From a bacterium (lineage in GTDB: Bacteria > JACRDZ01 > JAQUKH01): a stretch of 53,896 bases of DNA. The notes beneath the pieces are model-generated. The model saw nothing but the letters and a program-made list of their open reading frames with translations. It searched no databases and was not told where the DNA came from. The position numbers and the translations under genes are program-made. This document shows, one piece after another, positions 1-8,019 of this stretch. The stretch covers positions 1 to 53,896 of the forward strand of contig JAQUKH010000017.1 of NCBI GenBank assembly GCA_028719205.1. Reading direction: 5' to 3'. The first letter of the stretch is position 1. Every line of letters begins with the position of its first letter.

Positions 1-1007
1 ATCACCGGTATGTGGAATGGTTAGGGACTACATGGTCTCATGCGGTTGTCAGTTCCACGCCTGTGCCTGATATTGAACTTCATATAATGGCATGGAGGTC
101 CCATTTCGCGTCAATATTCGGTATGGGAGCGATAAAAAGGGTAAAGGGTTTTTCCCCGCCTGAAATGCATTTACCGATCCATCCTGATGTTTGCTTTGAA
201 TATATAAAGGCATTGAAAAAATGCGGGTATGAATGGCTTATGGTACAGGAGCATACTATTGAAAACCTTGATGGAACGGGGATAAGAAAACCTCATTTTC
301 CTCACCGTCTTGTCGCGAAAAATTCAATGGGCGAGATAGAGGAAATAATTGTTTTAATTAAAACTCAGGGTTCGGATAACAAACTTATCGGGCAGATGCA
401 GCCTTATTATGAGGCAAAATCGGTTCAAGCGCAAGAGTACGCGGGCAGGAAAATTCTGCCATATGTTTACCAGATCGGAGACGGTGAAAACGGCGGTGTA
501 ATGATGAATGAATTCCCGCCGGCGTATAAAAAGGCGTTTTATGAAATCGGAACCGAAGGAGTTGTCTCGATGAACGGTTCTGAATACCTTGAATTCCTGA
601 GACAGGCGGGTCTTGATGAGAAAAAGTTTATTCCGGTACAGCCTGCTTCACAAAATAAAATATGGGAATTTGTCAAAGAATGCAAACATAGCGCCTGCGA
701 TGAGGCTATCAGCAAAATTAAAGAGAAAAATCCGAATTATAACCTTGATAAGGGATCATGGACAAATGATAAGAATTGGGTTAAAGGATATGAACATATT
801 TTAGACCCGATCAACAGGTTAAGCGTTGAGTTCCATAAAAAATTTGATAATAAAAAAATCGATCCGATGGATATAAATTACCGTAAGGCCCTGCTTTATT
901 TATTATTATCACAGACAAGCTGTTTCCGTTATTGGGGTACAGGTATATGGACGGATTACGCGCAAGAAATAACGAGGAGAGGTATGGAGGTGCTGAAAAA
1001 AGTTTAA
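1..1007 (+). CDS. GH57-type glycoside hydrolase, C-terminal part (5' end cut by window)
   Basis: The frame is open through the left edge, reading HRYVEWLGTTWSHAV from base 3, so the GTG at 12 is internal and the gene begins outside the window. About 335 residues are visible. The stretch contains FSPPEMHLP, YEWLMVQEH, IKTQGSDNKL and GDGENGGVMMNEFPPAY, a pattern I recall from proteins annotated as glycosyl hydrolase family 57 in uncultivated bacteria. GH57 enzymes act on alpha-glucans (amylase, branching, 4-alpha-glucanotransferase activities). The substrate cannot be told from this part, and the N-terminal nucleophile region is missing. It stops 185 bases before tRNA-Pro. Family call moderate, activity unknown. 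Confidence 0.6.
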   Translation, partial: HRYVEWLGTTWSHAVVSSTPVPDIELHIMAWRSHFASIFGMGAIKRVKGFSPPEMHLPIHPDVCFEYIKALKKCGYEWLMVQEHTIENLDGTGIRKPHFPHRLVAKNSMGEIEEIIVLIKTQGSDNKLIGQMQPYYEAKSVQAQEYAGRKILPYVYQIGDGENGGVMMNEFPPAYKKAFYEIGTEGVVSMNGSEYLEFLRQAGLDEKKFIPVQPASQNKIWEFVKECKHSACDEAISKIKEKNPNYNLDKGSWTNDKNWVKGYEHILDPINRLSVEFHKKFDNKKIDPMDINYRKALLYLLLSQTSCFRYWGTGIWTDYAQEITRRGMEVLKKV

Positions 1008-1079
1008 TTGTTTTAACGGCCCCCGAAAGAAATAGTTTGACGAACATGTAAATTTTTATTATAATATCTGTTTTATTAC

Positions 1080-1160
1080 GTCGGGGCGTAGCCCGCCAGA
1101 GGCGGATAAACTCCGCTGGCTAGCGCAAGCCGATGGATATCGGATGGGTTCGAAACCAGG
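1080..1160 (+). pseudogene. broken tRNA-Pro copy carrying a palindromic repeat
   Basis: The stretch starts with the same bases as the intact tRNA-Pro just downstream (TCGGGGCGTAGC), then departs into a palindrome of the form CCGCCAGAGGCGG...CCGCTGGC. It returns to tRNA-like sequence (CTAGCGC, then GGGTTCGAAACC resembling a T loop) but lacks a matching acceptor 3' strand, so it cannot fold as a tRNA. It shares the 12-mer GAGGCGGATAAA with the repeat block behind tRNA-Asn (41843-41854). I read it as a partial tRNA duplication invaded by a short dispersed repeat. Confidence 0.5.
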
Positions 1161-1192
1161 AAAATAGAAAATATATAGAAGATTTAATATGT

Positions 1193-1270
1193 CGGGGCGT
1201 AGCGTAGCCCGGCTAGCGCGCCTGCCTTGGGAGCAGGAGACCCTCAGTTCAAATCTGAGCGCCCCGACCA
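1193..1270 (+). tRNA. tRNA-Pro (anticodon TGG)
   Basis: The acceptor strands CGGGGCG and CGCCCCG pair fully. The anticodon stem CCTGC/GCAGG encloses the loop CTTGGGA, giving anticodon TGG. The T loop is GTTCAAATC, the discriminator base is A and the 3' CCA is encoded. A partial copy of its 5' half lies about 110 bases upstream. Confidence 0.95.
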
Positions 1271-1297
1271 GTTTTTTCGTGCATTATTACAATCAAT

Positions 1298-1375
1298 GGT
1301 GGCTGTAGCTCAGTTGGTTAGAGTACAAGATTGTGGATCTTGTTGCCGCGGGTTCGAGTCCCGTCAGCCACCCCA
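1298..1375 (+). tRNA. tRNA-His (anticodon GTG)
   Basis: Acceptor GTGGCTG pairs with CAGCCAC. An extra G at -1 faces the C discriminator, as is usual for tRNA-His, and CCA is encoded. The anticodon stem AAGAT/ATCTT holds a loop with GTG. The T arm CGGGTTCGAGTCCCG is intact. The 3' end is also the far end of the serine recombinase reading frame on the other strand, so it is the probable chromosomal attachment site of the neighbouring mobile region. Confidence 0.96.
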
Positions 1376-2976
1376 TTTGTTATGTCCCGAACTTGTTGTT
1401 CGGGGGAACAACGAGAAAATTCTGAGCGAATTTTATCCCCATTTTTTTCCTCCTTCGCCGAGGCTTCCTCCGCCGTTAAAACTGTGGAGAATAAGTCCCC
1501 GCCCCCGCCGAATAAAAAATCATTTACTCCATCAGAGAATTTTTCATCCCGCTGGACATGCTGAGGATTTACAAAGCTTTTGTTATTGATGGAAACAGGC
1601 TTTATTTTGTTGCAATTTCCGACAGGACAAGCCAACAAAGTCGGTGGTAAACCCTTTGGAGAGGCTGTTAGAGGACGAAGTCCTCTATCGGGGCTTATTT
1701 CAATTGAATTCGCTGAAAAATCCTTGAAATAATTAAGATTTATTTGGATTTGCGAGGGGGAATAAATTATATTTTTAATGAATTTTTTAATGAATAGATT
1801 TTTATCAATTCCCCGTTTTTGAGGAAGGGTTTTTGTGAGGTGAGTGAGGGTTTGGGCGACAATTTCAGGGGAAATTGTCAGGGGGTCGGACGGCAGTTCG
1901 ACTCCCGAATGGGCACCCAATACCCCCGAATTCAGGGTAAAAATCAAACTCTCGAGATATTGCTTATCAATAGCGATTCTTTCTAAATTATCGAAGATAT
2001 ATCTTTCAATCCGGTCGGCACTTACTTCCTTTGTCATACAACTTTGCCAATCTTTTTTGACTATTTTTGTACAGCGGTAATAGTAATATCGTTTAAGTTT
2101 ATTTTCTTTTCTCTTGTTTGTAAAACATGGTGTCATTGTTGAACCGCATTCCTTGCATTTTATCAGCCCTGCCAGAGAATAATTTTTATATACTTTCATT
2201 TTTACTATTTTCTGTTTGTGTAAACTTTGCGCGAAATTGAAAACATCATCGGAAATTATAGGTTTATGAATTCCTTGAGATATTTTGCCTGCGTATCTAA
2301 GTTTCCCTATATAAACTGGATTTCTCAGTATTAGAAATATTTTGTTTTTTGGTAAGTCTGTTTCTTTGGCAATAGTTGTAACAAAGCTTCCGGTTATATA
2401 TTTTTCATAAATTGAACGTACAATTTCAACTTTATCTTTGTCAACAACAAGCTTTTTATTTTCAGCTTTATATCCGAAAGAGGGCTTTGCGCCATTCCAC
2501 ATACCCCTTTGGGCTCGTTCAAGCATTTTGTCTCTGGTTCTTTCGCTGATAAGCTCTCTTTCAAATTGGGCAAAGGTGAGCATTATATTTCTCAATAATC
2601 TGCCGGAGGGAGTGGACGTGTCAAACCGTTCGGTTACGGAAATGAAATCAACGCCATATTTATCAAATAGCTCGATAAGCTGATAAAAATCTCTGGGCGA
2701 CCGGGTTAGCCGGTCTATTTTGTAAGAGATGACAAGGTCTATCTTCTTTTGTTTTACATCTTCCAATATTGCTTGCATAGCCGGGCGGTTGAGATTAGCA
2801 CCAGTGAATCCGGGATCAGAATAGGCCCTGAAAATTTCCATATTTTCTTGGCTATCAATAAATGATCTAATTTTCGCTTCTTGCGCTTCGCACGAATTAA
2901 ATTCAACTTCCGCTTGGCTATCGGTGGAAACCCTCGTATAGATTGCGCATTTTAATTTGAGTGATTTGTCTTGCAT
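1318..2976 (-). CDS. large serine recombinase (site-specific integrase)
   Basis: 552 residues. The N-terminal resolvase domain has the catalytic serine in YTRVSTDSQ (Ser17), then SYKIDRLTRSPRDF and the E-helix stretch FAQFERELISERTRDKM. A recombinase domain with NPVYIGKLRYAGK follows, then a zinc ribbon with Cys274, Cys277, Cys302 and Cys313. Family members integrate and excise phages and mobile islands. From about residue 420 to 510 the tail is low-quality, repeat-like sequence, and the last 15 or so codons are simply tRNA-His read backwards, so the native C-terminus is uncertain. A shorter homologous tail at 6100-6344 lacks about 80 of these residues. Divergent from an Xre regulator, with which it shares a 100-base promoter region. 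Confidence 0.9.
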   Translation of the reverse strand: MQDKSLKLKCAIYTRVSTDSQAEVEFNSCEAQEAKIRSFIDSQENMEIFRAYSDPGFTGANLNRPAMQAILEDVKQKKIDLVISYKIDRLTRSPRDFYQLIELFDKYGVDFISVTERFDTSTPSGRLLRNIMLTFAQFERELISERTRDKMLERAQRGMWNGAKPSFGYKAENKKLVVDKDKVEIVRSIYEKYITGSFVTTIAKETDLPKNKIFLILRNPVYIGKLRYAGKISQGIHKPIISDDVFNFAQSLHKQKIVKMKVYKNYSLAGLIKCKECGSTMTPCFTNKRKENKLKRYYYYRCTKIVKKDWQSCMTKEVSADRIERYIFDNLERIAIDKQYLESLIFTLNSGVLGAHSGVELPSDPLTISPEIVAQTLTHLTKTLPQKRGIDKNLFIKKFIKNIIYSPSQIQINLNYFKDFSANSIEISPDRGLRPLTASPKGLPPTLLACPVGNCNKIKPVSINNKSFVNPQHVQRDEKFSDGVNDFLFGGGGDLFSTVLTAEEASAKEEKNGDKIRSEFSRCSPEQQVRDITNGVADGTRTRGNKIHNLVL

Positions 2977-3014
2977 ATTAACCCCTTTTTATATAAAATA
3001 TCTAAAAATACAGC

Positions 3015-3052
3015 GTATTATAATATAGTATAATGATATTGTATATTAATAC
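3015..3052. promoter_or_regulatory. palindromic operator/promoter between recombinase and Xre regulator
   Basis: A 38-base AT-rich imperfect palindrome begins GTATTATAATAT and ends ATATTAATAC. It contains -10-like TATAAT hexamers on both strands. It sits midway between the divergent recombinase and Xre-regulator starts, the usual place for an autoregulated operator. Binding by the Xre protein is inference. Confidence 0.4.
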
Positions 3053-3076
3053 TACCTGTAAGTCAAGAGGCAAATA

Positions 3077-3268
3077 ATGCATATGAAAAATTTAACTAAA
3101 ATACGCAAAGAAAAAGGCTGGTCTCAAGAGAAGCTAGCTGTTGAATCCGGCATTTCATACAATACCATAATAAAAATCGAGCGGGGCGGAATAAAAAATC
3201 CGAGGATTGATACAGTTATTAAAATAGCGAAAGCGCTAGGTATATCAATTGATGAGTTAGTGAGATAA
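3077..3268 (+). CDS. Xre-family helix-turn-helix regulator (63 aa)
   Basis: A complete single-domain HTH protein: KIRKEKGWSQEKLAVESGIS forms helices 1-3 of the Cro/C1 fold, followed by NTIIKIERG and a last helix IDTVIKIAKALGIS. It ends four bases before the PHP-ATPase start, so the two are almost certainly co-transcribed. An Xre regulator in front of a large ATPase is a common arrangement for controlled defence or toxin genes. An alternative start two codons downstream (3083) is equally plausible. Confidence 0.88.
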   Translation: MHMKNLTKIRKEKGWSQEKLAVESGISYNTIIKIERGGIKNPRIDTVIKIAKALGISIDELVR

Positions 3269-3272
3269 TACT

Positions 3273-6101
3273 ATGACAAATAATTTTTTATCAAAAGGAT
3301 CTGTTTGGCAAAAATGGGATTTACAAATTCATATTCCCGAAACAAAACTTGCCAATCAATATAAAACAGAAGACAGCACTGATGTTTGGGATAAATTTAC
3401 TGATTGTCTTAAAAATTCTGATGTGTCTGTTTTTGGTATCACTGATTATTTTTCCATTGATGGCTATGTAAAACTTTTAGAGAAAATAAAATCAAACAAA
3501 GATTTTAAGGACAGGGCATTCTTTCCAAATATAGAATTTCGTCTTGATATAAGTACCAACACGAATAGCGAGGAAATCAATATTCACATCCTTTTTGATA
3601 ACAAATGCAAAATTGAAGACGTAAAAACATTTTTATCAAAATTGGAAACGACTAATACTAAAAGTAATGGTTCGCATTATCATTGTACATCTGAAGATTT
3701 AACCAGCTTGGGATATGATAAGGCATGTATATCCTTGAGTAACTTGAAAAAAGCCTTAAAGGAAACCTTTGGAAATGACAAACCCTATCTAATCGCTGGT
3801 GCTTCAAATGGAACTGGTGGCATACGGGCAAATACAAAATCCCCAAGGAAAATGGGATTATCTGACGAGGTAGATAAAGAGTGTGATTTTTTCTTTGGGC
3901 GAGAACAAGACCGAGAATATTTTTTGAAAGAGAATCGTTACGAAAATAAAACTATTAAATCCGTTGCTAAGCCAGTAGTGGCAACTTCCGATTGTCATTC
4001 TTTTGATGATATTGAAAATTTTTTAGGTAAACAATATAAGAAAGGCAATGCGCTGGTTAAAGACATCACTTGGATTAAAGCAGATAAAACTTTTGAAGGG
4101 TTAAGACAAATACTCTTTGAGCCGTTTGACAGGGTTGCGTTTGGCTATGAAAAGCCAGAGGCGAAAAAGTCCTATTTTCTCATTGATAAAGTTCGATTTA
4201 TTGATAATACAGGCCAAGATAACTTCTTATCTGATGCTATTGAAGTCAATCACAATCTGGCCACAATAATTGGAGGAAAATCAACGGGGAAATCTTTATT
4301 ATTGTACTACATAGCCAAGACTGTTGATTTACAAGAAATCAAAAATAGGTTTGTCGATCATCCCTCTGCTACGCAGTATAATTTTGATGAATCGCCGGAT
4401 TTTAATTTTGAGGTTGTATGGGCTGATGGTGAAAGCACTTATCTCAAAAGCATTGAGGGTAGTGATAATGGAAGTGAGAGAAAAATTTTATACATACCCC
4501 AAAATTATCTCAACAAACTTTCAGAGAAAAATGTTAAAAGTCGCGAAACATTAAATAAATTTGTCAAAGATGTTTTATTGCAAGATGAAACAGTAAAAGA
4601 TAAATACGAAAGTAACCTTTCCCAAATAAAAACTCTTTCCAAATCAATTCCGGTTAGTGTTACTAATTTATATCAGATAAAACAGGAAATTGTGGAAATA
4701 GAGGAAAATATTAAACAATTAGGAGAAGAAAAAGGTATCCAAAAATATCTTATGCAGATACAGAAAGAGGCGGACGAAATAAAAAATAAATCTGGTCTTT
4801 CAGAACAAGAGATCAAAGACTATGAAAAATTTCTCGATCAAGAAAAAAAAGTTACGACTGGCATTTCAATTTTGTTTGAAGACAAAAAAAGTATTGCTCT
4901 ATTCAAACAAAACATTTTACATCAATTAGAAAGCTTGGAAGAATTGAGGGACGAGCAACCCGATTATATGGGTGATGAAACTATTATAAGCGAATTTATT
5001 AAAGAATTTGGCATTTTGGGGCAGATAAAAACAAATATTTTGGCTTCGGTGGATAAAATAACAGTATCTATTGACGCAAAACTTGAAGCCAACAAAAAGG
5101 AACTGGAAAAAATCAAAAAAGATCTTGCACCATTTATGGCTAAGGTCAAATTACAGGATGAACTAAGGAAAAAGAACGATGCAATTAAAGAAGAACAAAA
5201 AAAGCTGAACAAAATTTCCCTTGAAAAGAAAGGGCTTGCGTCAAAAAGAGGCAATTACGAAAAAGAAAAGAAATTTCTCATTGAAACATATAGAAATATT
5301 TTTATTGTTTATGATGCAACGAGAAACGAATTTAAAAAATACGAGAATAATTTTGAGGATATATCTTTGAATGTCTCTGTTGGGTTCAATGAGCAGAGAT
5401 TTAACGATGAAGTTATACATGGTAGTTTAAATAAACCGGATATAAAGCGATGTATTGATGGCGTTGATTGGAAAGACGAGTATGAATATCAATATGATCC
5501 AAATAATCACATAGCATTTATTTTGGCTGTTTTTAACGCTGTAGTTGACGGAAAAATTAAAACCATCAAAAACAAATCACCAAAAGACACCATTGTGAAA
5601 ATTCTTGAAGATTATTTTGATCTTGATTTCAAAATATCTTATAAAAACGATTCACTAGACAAAATGTCACCGGGTAAAAAAGGACTTGTTCTCTTGCGCC
5701 TATTAATTGATTTAAGTAGTGAGGAGTGGCCGATTCTTCTTGATCAGCCAGAGGACGATTTGGACAATAGATCGGTTTACGATGACTTGGTTTCTTTTGT
5801 GAAAAAAAAGAAGAAGCAGAGACAAATTATTATCGTTACACACAATCCCAACTTAGCTGTTGGAGCTGATGCGGAGGAAGTAATTGTGGCTAATCAAGAT
5901 GGACAGGAAAAAGGAAGAGAAAATAAGAAGTACAAATTTGAGTATGTTTCCGGTGCGCTAGAAAATACTTTTGAATTATCAGAAACAGAACAAAAAGCTA
6001 TATTATTTAGGAAGGGTATACGTCAACATGTTTACGAAGTATTAGAAGGAGGAAAAGAAGCCTTTCAAAAACGAGAAAGAAAATATAGTTTTCATTCTTA
6101 G
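3273..6101 (+). CDS. PHP-domain plus SMC-like ATPase (TrlF-like), putative defence protein
   Basis: 942 residues. The N-terminal 290 look like a PHP metal-dependent phosphoesterase: WDLQIH (Asp16, His20), GITDYF (Asp58), PNIEFR (Glu88), INIHILFD (His105) and TSDCH (Asp240, His242). Then comes an ABC/SMC-type ATPase with Walker A IIGGKSTGKS (334-341), a long Lys/Glu-rich coiled coil over about 450-680, a signature-like region DKMSPGKKGLVLLR, Walker B PILLDQPEDDLDNR and an H-loop IIIVTHNPNLAVGAD. This architecture matches what is called the TrlF family of AAA-like ATPases. A nuclease or phosphatase driven by a DNA-sensing ATPase is inferred. The C-terminus looks complete and stops exactly at the recombinase relic. 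Confidence 0.82.
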   Translation: MTNNFLSKGSVWQKWDLQIHIPETKLANQYKTEDSTDVWDKFTDCLKNSDVSVFGITDYFSIDGYVKLLEKIKSNKDFKDRAFFPNIEFRLDISTNTNSEEINIHILFDNKCKIEDVKTFLSKLETTNTKSNGSHYHCTSEDLTSLGYDKACISLSNLKKALKETFGNDKPYLIAGASNGTGGIRANTKSPRKMGLSDEVDKECDFFFGREQDREYFLKENRYENKTIKSVAKPVVATSDCHSFDDIENFLGKQYKKGNALVKDITWIKADKTFEGLRQILFEPFDRVAFGYEKPEAKKSYFLIDKVRFIDNTGQDNFLSDAIEVNHNLATIIGGKSTGKSLLLYYIAKTVDLQEIKNRFVDHPSATQYNFDESPDFNFEVVWADGESTYLKSIEGSDNGSERKILYIPQNYLNKLSEKNVKSRETLNKFVKDVLLQDETVKDKYESNLSQIKTLSKSIPVSVTNLYQIKQEIVEIEENIKQLGEEKGIQKYLMQIQKEADEIKNKSGLSEQEIKDYEKFLDQEKKVTTGISILFEDKKSIALFKQNILHQLESLEELRDEQPDYMGDETIISEFIKEFGILGQIKTNILASVDKITVSIDAKLEANKKELEKIKKDLAPFMAKVKLQDELRKKNDAIKEEQKKLNKISLEKKGLASKRGNYEKEKKFLIETYRNIFIVYDATRNEFKKYENNFEDISLNVSVGFNEQRFNDEVIHGSLNKPDIKRCIDGVDWKDEYEYQYDPNNHIAFILAVFNAVVDGKIKTIKNKSPKDTIVKILEDYFDLDFKISYKNDSLDKMSPGKKGLVLLRLLIDLSSEEWPILLDQPEDDLDNRSVYDDLVSFVKKKKKQRQIIIVTHNPNLAVGADAEEVIVANQDGQEKGRENKKYKFEYVSGALENTFELSETEQKAILFRKGIRQHVYEVLEGGKEAFQKRERKYSFHS

Positions 6102-6432
6102 TTTCACTCACCTCACAAAATCCCTTCCTCAAAAGCGGGGTGTTGATAAAAATATATTCGTTAAAAAATTTATCAAAGATATAAATTATTCTCCCTCGCA
6201 AATTCAGATAAACCTTTATTATTCTGATATATTTAAAGAAAATGATTATTCATTCTTTGGCGGGGAAAATCAAAAAGATAGGGAGAAAATTCGCTCCGAA
6301 TTTTCTCTTCAAAACACAGAATCAAAAGTTTGTAATATAACAAATGGGGTCGCAAACAATTTTATTCCAAACCGCCAGATTGCGATTATTATACCAAATA
6401 CCATTCATCGTTGTAAGAAAAGGATTTTATAA
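6100..6432 (+). pseudogene. relic of a second serine recombinase C-terminus
   Basis: There is no start codon, but one open frame is clearly related to the tail of the recombinase at 1318-2976. It shares LTHLTKSLPQKRGVDKN, VKKFIKDINYSPSQIQINL, EKIRSEF and ITNGVA, with differences throughout. It is on the opposite strand to the intact gene. The last shared bases (ATAACAAATGGGGT) run into the 389-bp inverted repeat, and the frame continues a further 27 codons inside that repeat. This is the end of a different, decayed element, not a copy made recently from the intact gene. Confidence 0.8.
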
Positions 6433-6733
6433 TATCAGCCGCTCCCGACTGTTATATAAAATAAGCAAAAGCTTATTTCAATTTATAACCCCACCCAACC
6501 ACCCCAAAAGAAGATAAAGGGCTAAAGTCTGACGGCTCAGCCGTATATAAGGAAGCCGACCGTTCCAACAGCAATAGGAACGGTCGGCTACAACCTCGCA
6601 ATTCAGCCCCGAAGATAATATGGGCTGAATTGAATGATTTACCTCACACCGGAAATTCAGTGGCGGGAACTTGCCAAATTACGATTTTGATGGGGAATTT
6701 AATTTTGATTAGATAATATATACAAGGGGGTAT
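6345..6733. repeat. 389-bp inverted repeat, left copy
   Basis: By base-by-base reading I find no mismatch to the reverse complement of 16523-16911. The outer edge is TGGGGTCGC and the inner edge GGGGGTAT; beyond both edges the sequences differ at once. It contains hairpins: AAATAAGC/GCTTATTT (6459-6478), a 13-bp stem AGCCGACCGTTCC with a 10-base loop (6554-6589) and ATTCAGCCC/GGGCTGAAT (6601-6630). It has no convincing gene of its own. The identity of the two copies implies recent duplication, gene conversion or functional constraint. Confidence 0.93.
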
Positions 6734-6754
6734 CCTAAAATTAATTAAATTGAT

Positions 6755-6795
6755 TTTAAAAAAATAAAAAAGGAAGCAGCCTAGACTGCTTCCTT
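6755..6795 (-). terminator. terminator of the JAB/zinc-finger operon
   Basis: On the minus strand a perfect 10-bp stem (AAGGAAGCAG with CTGCTTCCTT, 6-base loop, 6770-6795) is followed by a T-rich run. It lies about 25 bases past the stop of the last gene in the minus-strand operon and just inside the left inverted repeat. Confidence 0.75.
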
Positions 6796-6818
6796 ACGTT
6801 TTTATTTTTTCTGTGCTC

Positions 6819-7211
6819 TCAATCTTTTTGCAGAAGCTTTTTGATGAACGCGTCGGCTTGCTTGAAGGAAATTTCTTTCACCAATTTAACCTTAAATTCT
6901 TTCCTCAGATAATCGGTGGCATCATCGCCAAATATTTTTTTGTTGTTCCTTAACAGCGTATATATAAACTTCGTTTGTTTGGGCGTGATTTTACCTTCCG
7001 GCTTTCCTTCATCGCCATTGTCATTTTCTTCTGCTTTGGAGAGGGGAGTACCTTCTGTTTGTCTTTGGACAGCCTTTTTTGCCAACTCGAATAATTCATC
7101 AATTGTTTCCGGCGCATTTTTAATCTCCATATCGTTTTCCGTTTCAAGGGACACAAAATAGTTTTCGTCATTGTTTTTCAAACCGTAACTTGCCGTAAAT
7201 TTCATATTCAT
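6819..7211 (-). CDS. hypothetical protein with C-terminal helical domain (130 aa)
   Basis: The start was chosen at the ATG whose A overlaps the upstream gene's stop (TGATG), behind AAAGGA. The N-terminal half (about 1-60) is acidic and includes APETIDELFELAKKAVQRQ. A Glu/Gly-rich linker follows. The C-terminal 57 residues (ITPKQTKFIYTLLRNN through FKQADAFIKKLLQKD) resemble a short helical module I recall at the ends of phage and plasmid DNA-metabolism proteins. No catalytic motif is seen and the function is unknown. It is last in an operon of three. Confidence 0.7.
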   Translation of the reverse strand: MNMKFTASYGLKNNDENYFVSLETENDMEIKNAPETIDELFELAKKAVQRQTEGTPLSKAEENDNGDEGKPEGKITPKQTKFIYTLLRNNKKIFGDDATDYLRKEFKVKLVKEISFKQADAFIKKLLQKD

Positions 7212-7453
7212 CACATCCTTTCTGCCGGGAAGCCCAGATACCAAGCTTCTTTTGTAACATCTTCGCCGGGTTGGTGAGAGGTTAGGGGATTAATCTTGCC
7301 GAGACATTTTTTGCACATCAGTCCGTAATCGGTGGAAAAACATTCTTCTTCCGTTATTCCATGTTCATTTACCAGAAATTTATTGCAGTAGTCGCACACC
7401 CTTGGGTCGCCTTCATCGAGCCTAACTTCTATAACAAAAAATGGTTCGCTCAT
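7211..7453 (-). CDS. small zinc-finger protein (80 aa)
   Basis: Two Cys pairs, CDYC and CKKC about 25 residues apart, suggest a single treble-clef or ribbon zinc site; the rest is acidic and featureless. Its start overlaps the JAB gene's stop by four bases and its stop overlaps the next start, so the three genes look translationally coupled. I do not recognise the family. A small DNA- or protein-binding adaptor is possible. Confidence 0.65.
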   Translation of the reverse strand: MSEPFFVIEVRLDEGDPRVCDYCNKFLVNEHGITEEECFSTDYGLMCKKCLGKINPLTSHQPGEDVTKEAWYLGFPAERM

Positions 7454-7980
7454 AACCCAGCCTCCTTTCTTGAATAATAACCGCCTGCCGGAGTGATAAT
7501 CAGATGATCCAGCACGTCTATTTTCAATAACTTGCCGGCTTCATTCAGCATGTCCCATACTCTCAAGTCCTCGTCCGATGGTTTGACTTGACCTCCGGGG
7601 TGATTGTGGATTGTTACAATTGCCGTGGAGCCATTCGCAATCGCCCGTCTGTACACCTCTCTGCAGTGAACCAATGATTTCGCAACAGTTCCCATCGAGA
7701 CCAGTTCTTTTTCAATAATCTTGTTGGCGATATTAAGGTGTAGCACCCACAGGCATTCTCTGTCTATTTTGGCTTCTTCCTTCATCATTTCCGCCACGGC
7801 TGAGGGCGAAATGACGGGTGTCCCGGAAACTTCTTTAACCTGCAAAAATTTGATATTGCAAGCGCGCTTGAGGCCGTTTCTGACAATCTCGTCAATAACC
7901 TTTGTCATTGGCTTGCCTTTTTCTTTACTGAGACGATAAAGTTCCGGAATCAATTCCTCGGAAATTTTTGGACTGTACAT
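7450..7980 (-). CDS. JAB/RadC-like protein with N-terminal ribbon-helix-helix
   Basis: The start at 7980 was chosen because GAGGTGAGAAA precedes that ATG; an upstream in-frame ATG at 8019 would add 13 basic residues. Residues 1-38 (ISEELIPELYRLSKEKGKP, then MTKVIDEIVRNGL) resemble a ribbon-helix-helix DNA-binding fold. The rest is a JAB/MPN domain of the RadC type with IHNHPGG and PSDED, the His-x-His and Asp metal ligands, followed by DHLIITPAGGYYSRKE. RadC-like JAB proteins are frequent on mobile elements; their biochemical role is unsettled. The direct fusion to a DNA-binding domain is less usual. Confidence 0.8.
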   Translation of the reverse strand: MYSPKISEELIPELYRLSKEKGKPMTKVIDEIVRNGLKRACNIKFLQVKEVSGTPVISPSAVAEMMKEEAKIDRECLWVLHLNIANKIIEKELVSMGTVAKSLVHCREVYRRAIANGSTAIVTIHNHPGGQVKPSDEDLRVWDMLNEAGKLLKIDVLDHLIITPAGGYYSRKEAGL

Positions 7981-8019
7981 TTTCTCACCTCTCTTTCTTT
8001 TTGAATTTTTAATGGGCAT

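Noticed and set aside
1227-1589. plus-strand frame across tRNA-Pro and tRNA-His
   Set aside because: It is made of tRNA sequence and the complement of the recombinase tail; not a gene.
6100-6432. the recombinase relic as a recent duplicate of the intact gene
   Set aside because: Too many differences and a missing 80-residue stretch; a separate related element is more likely.
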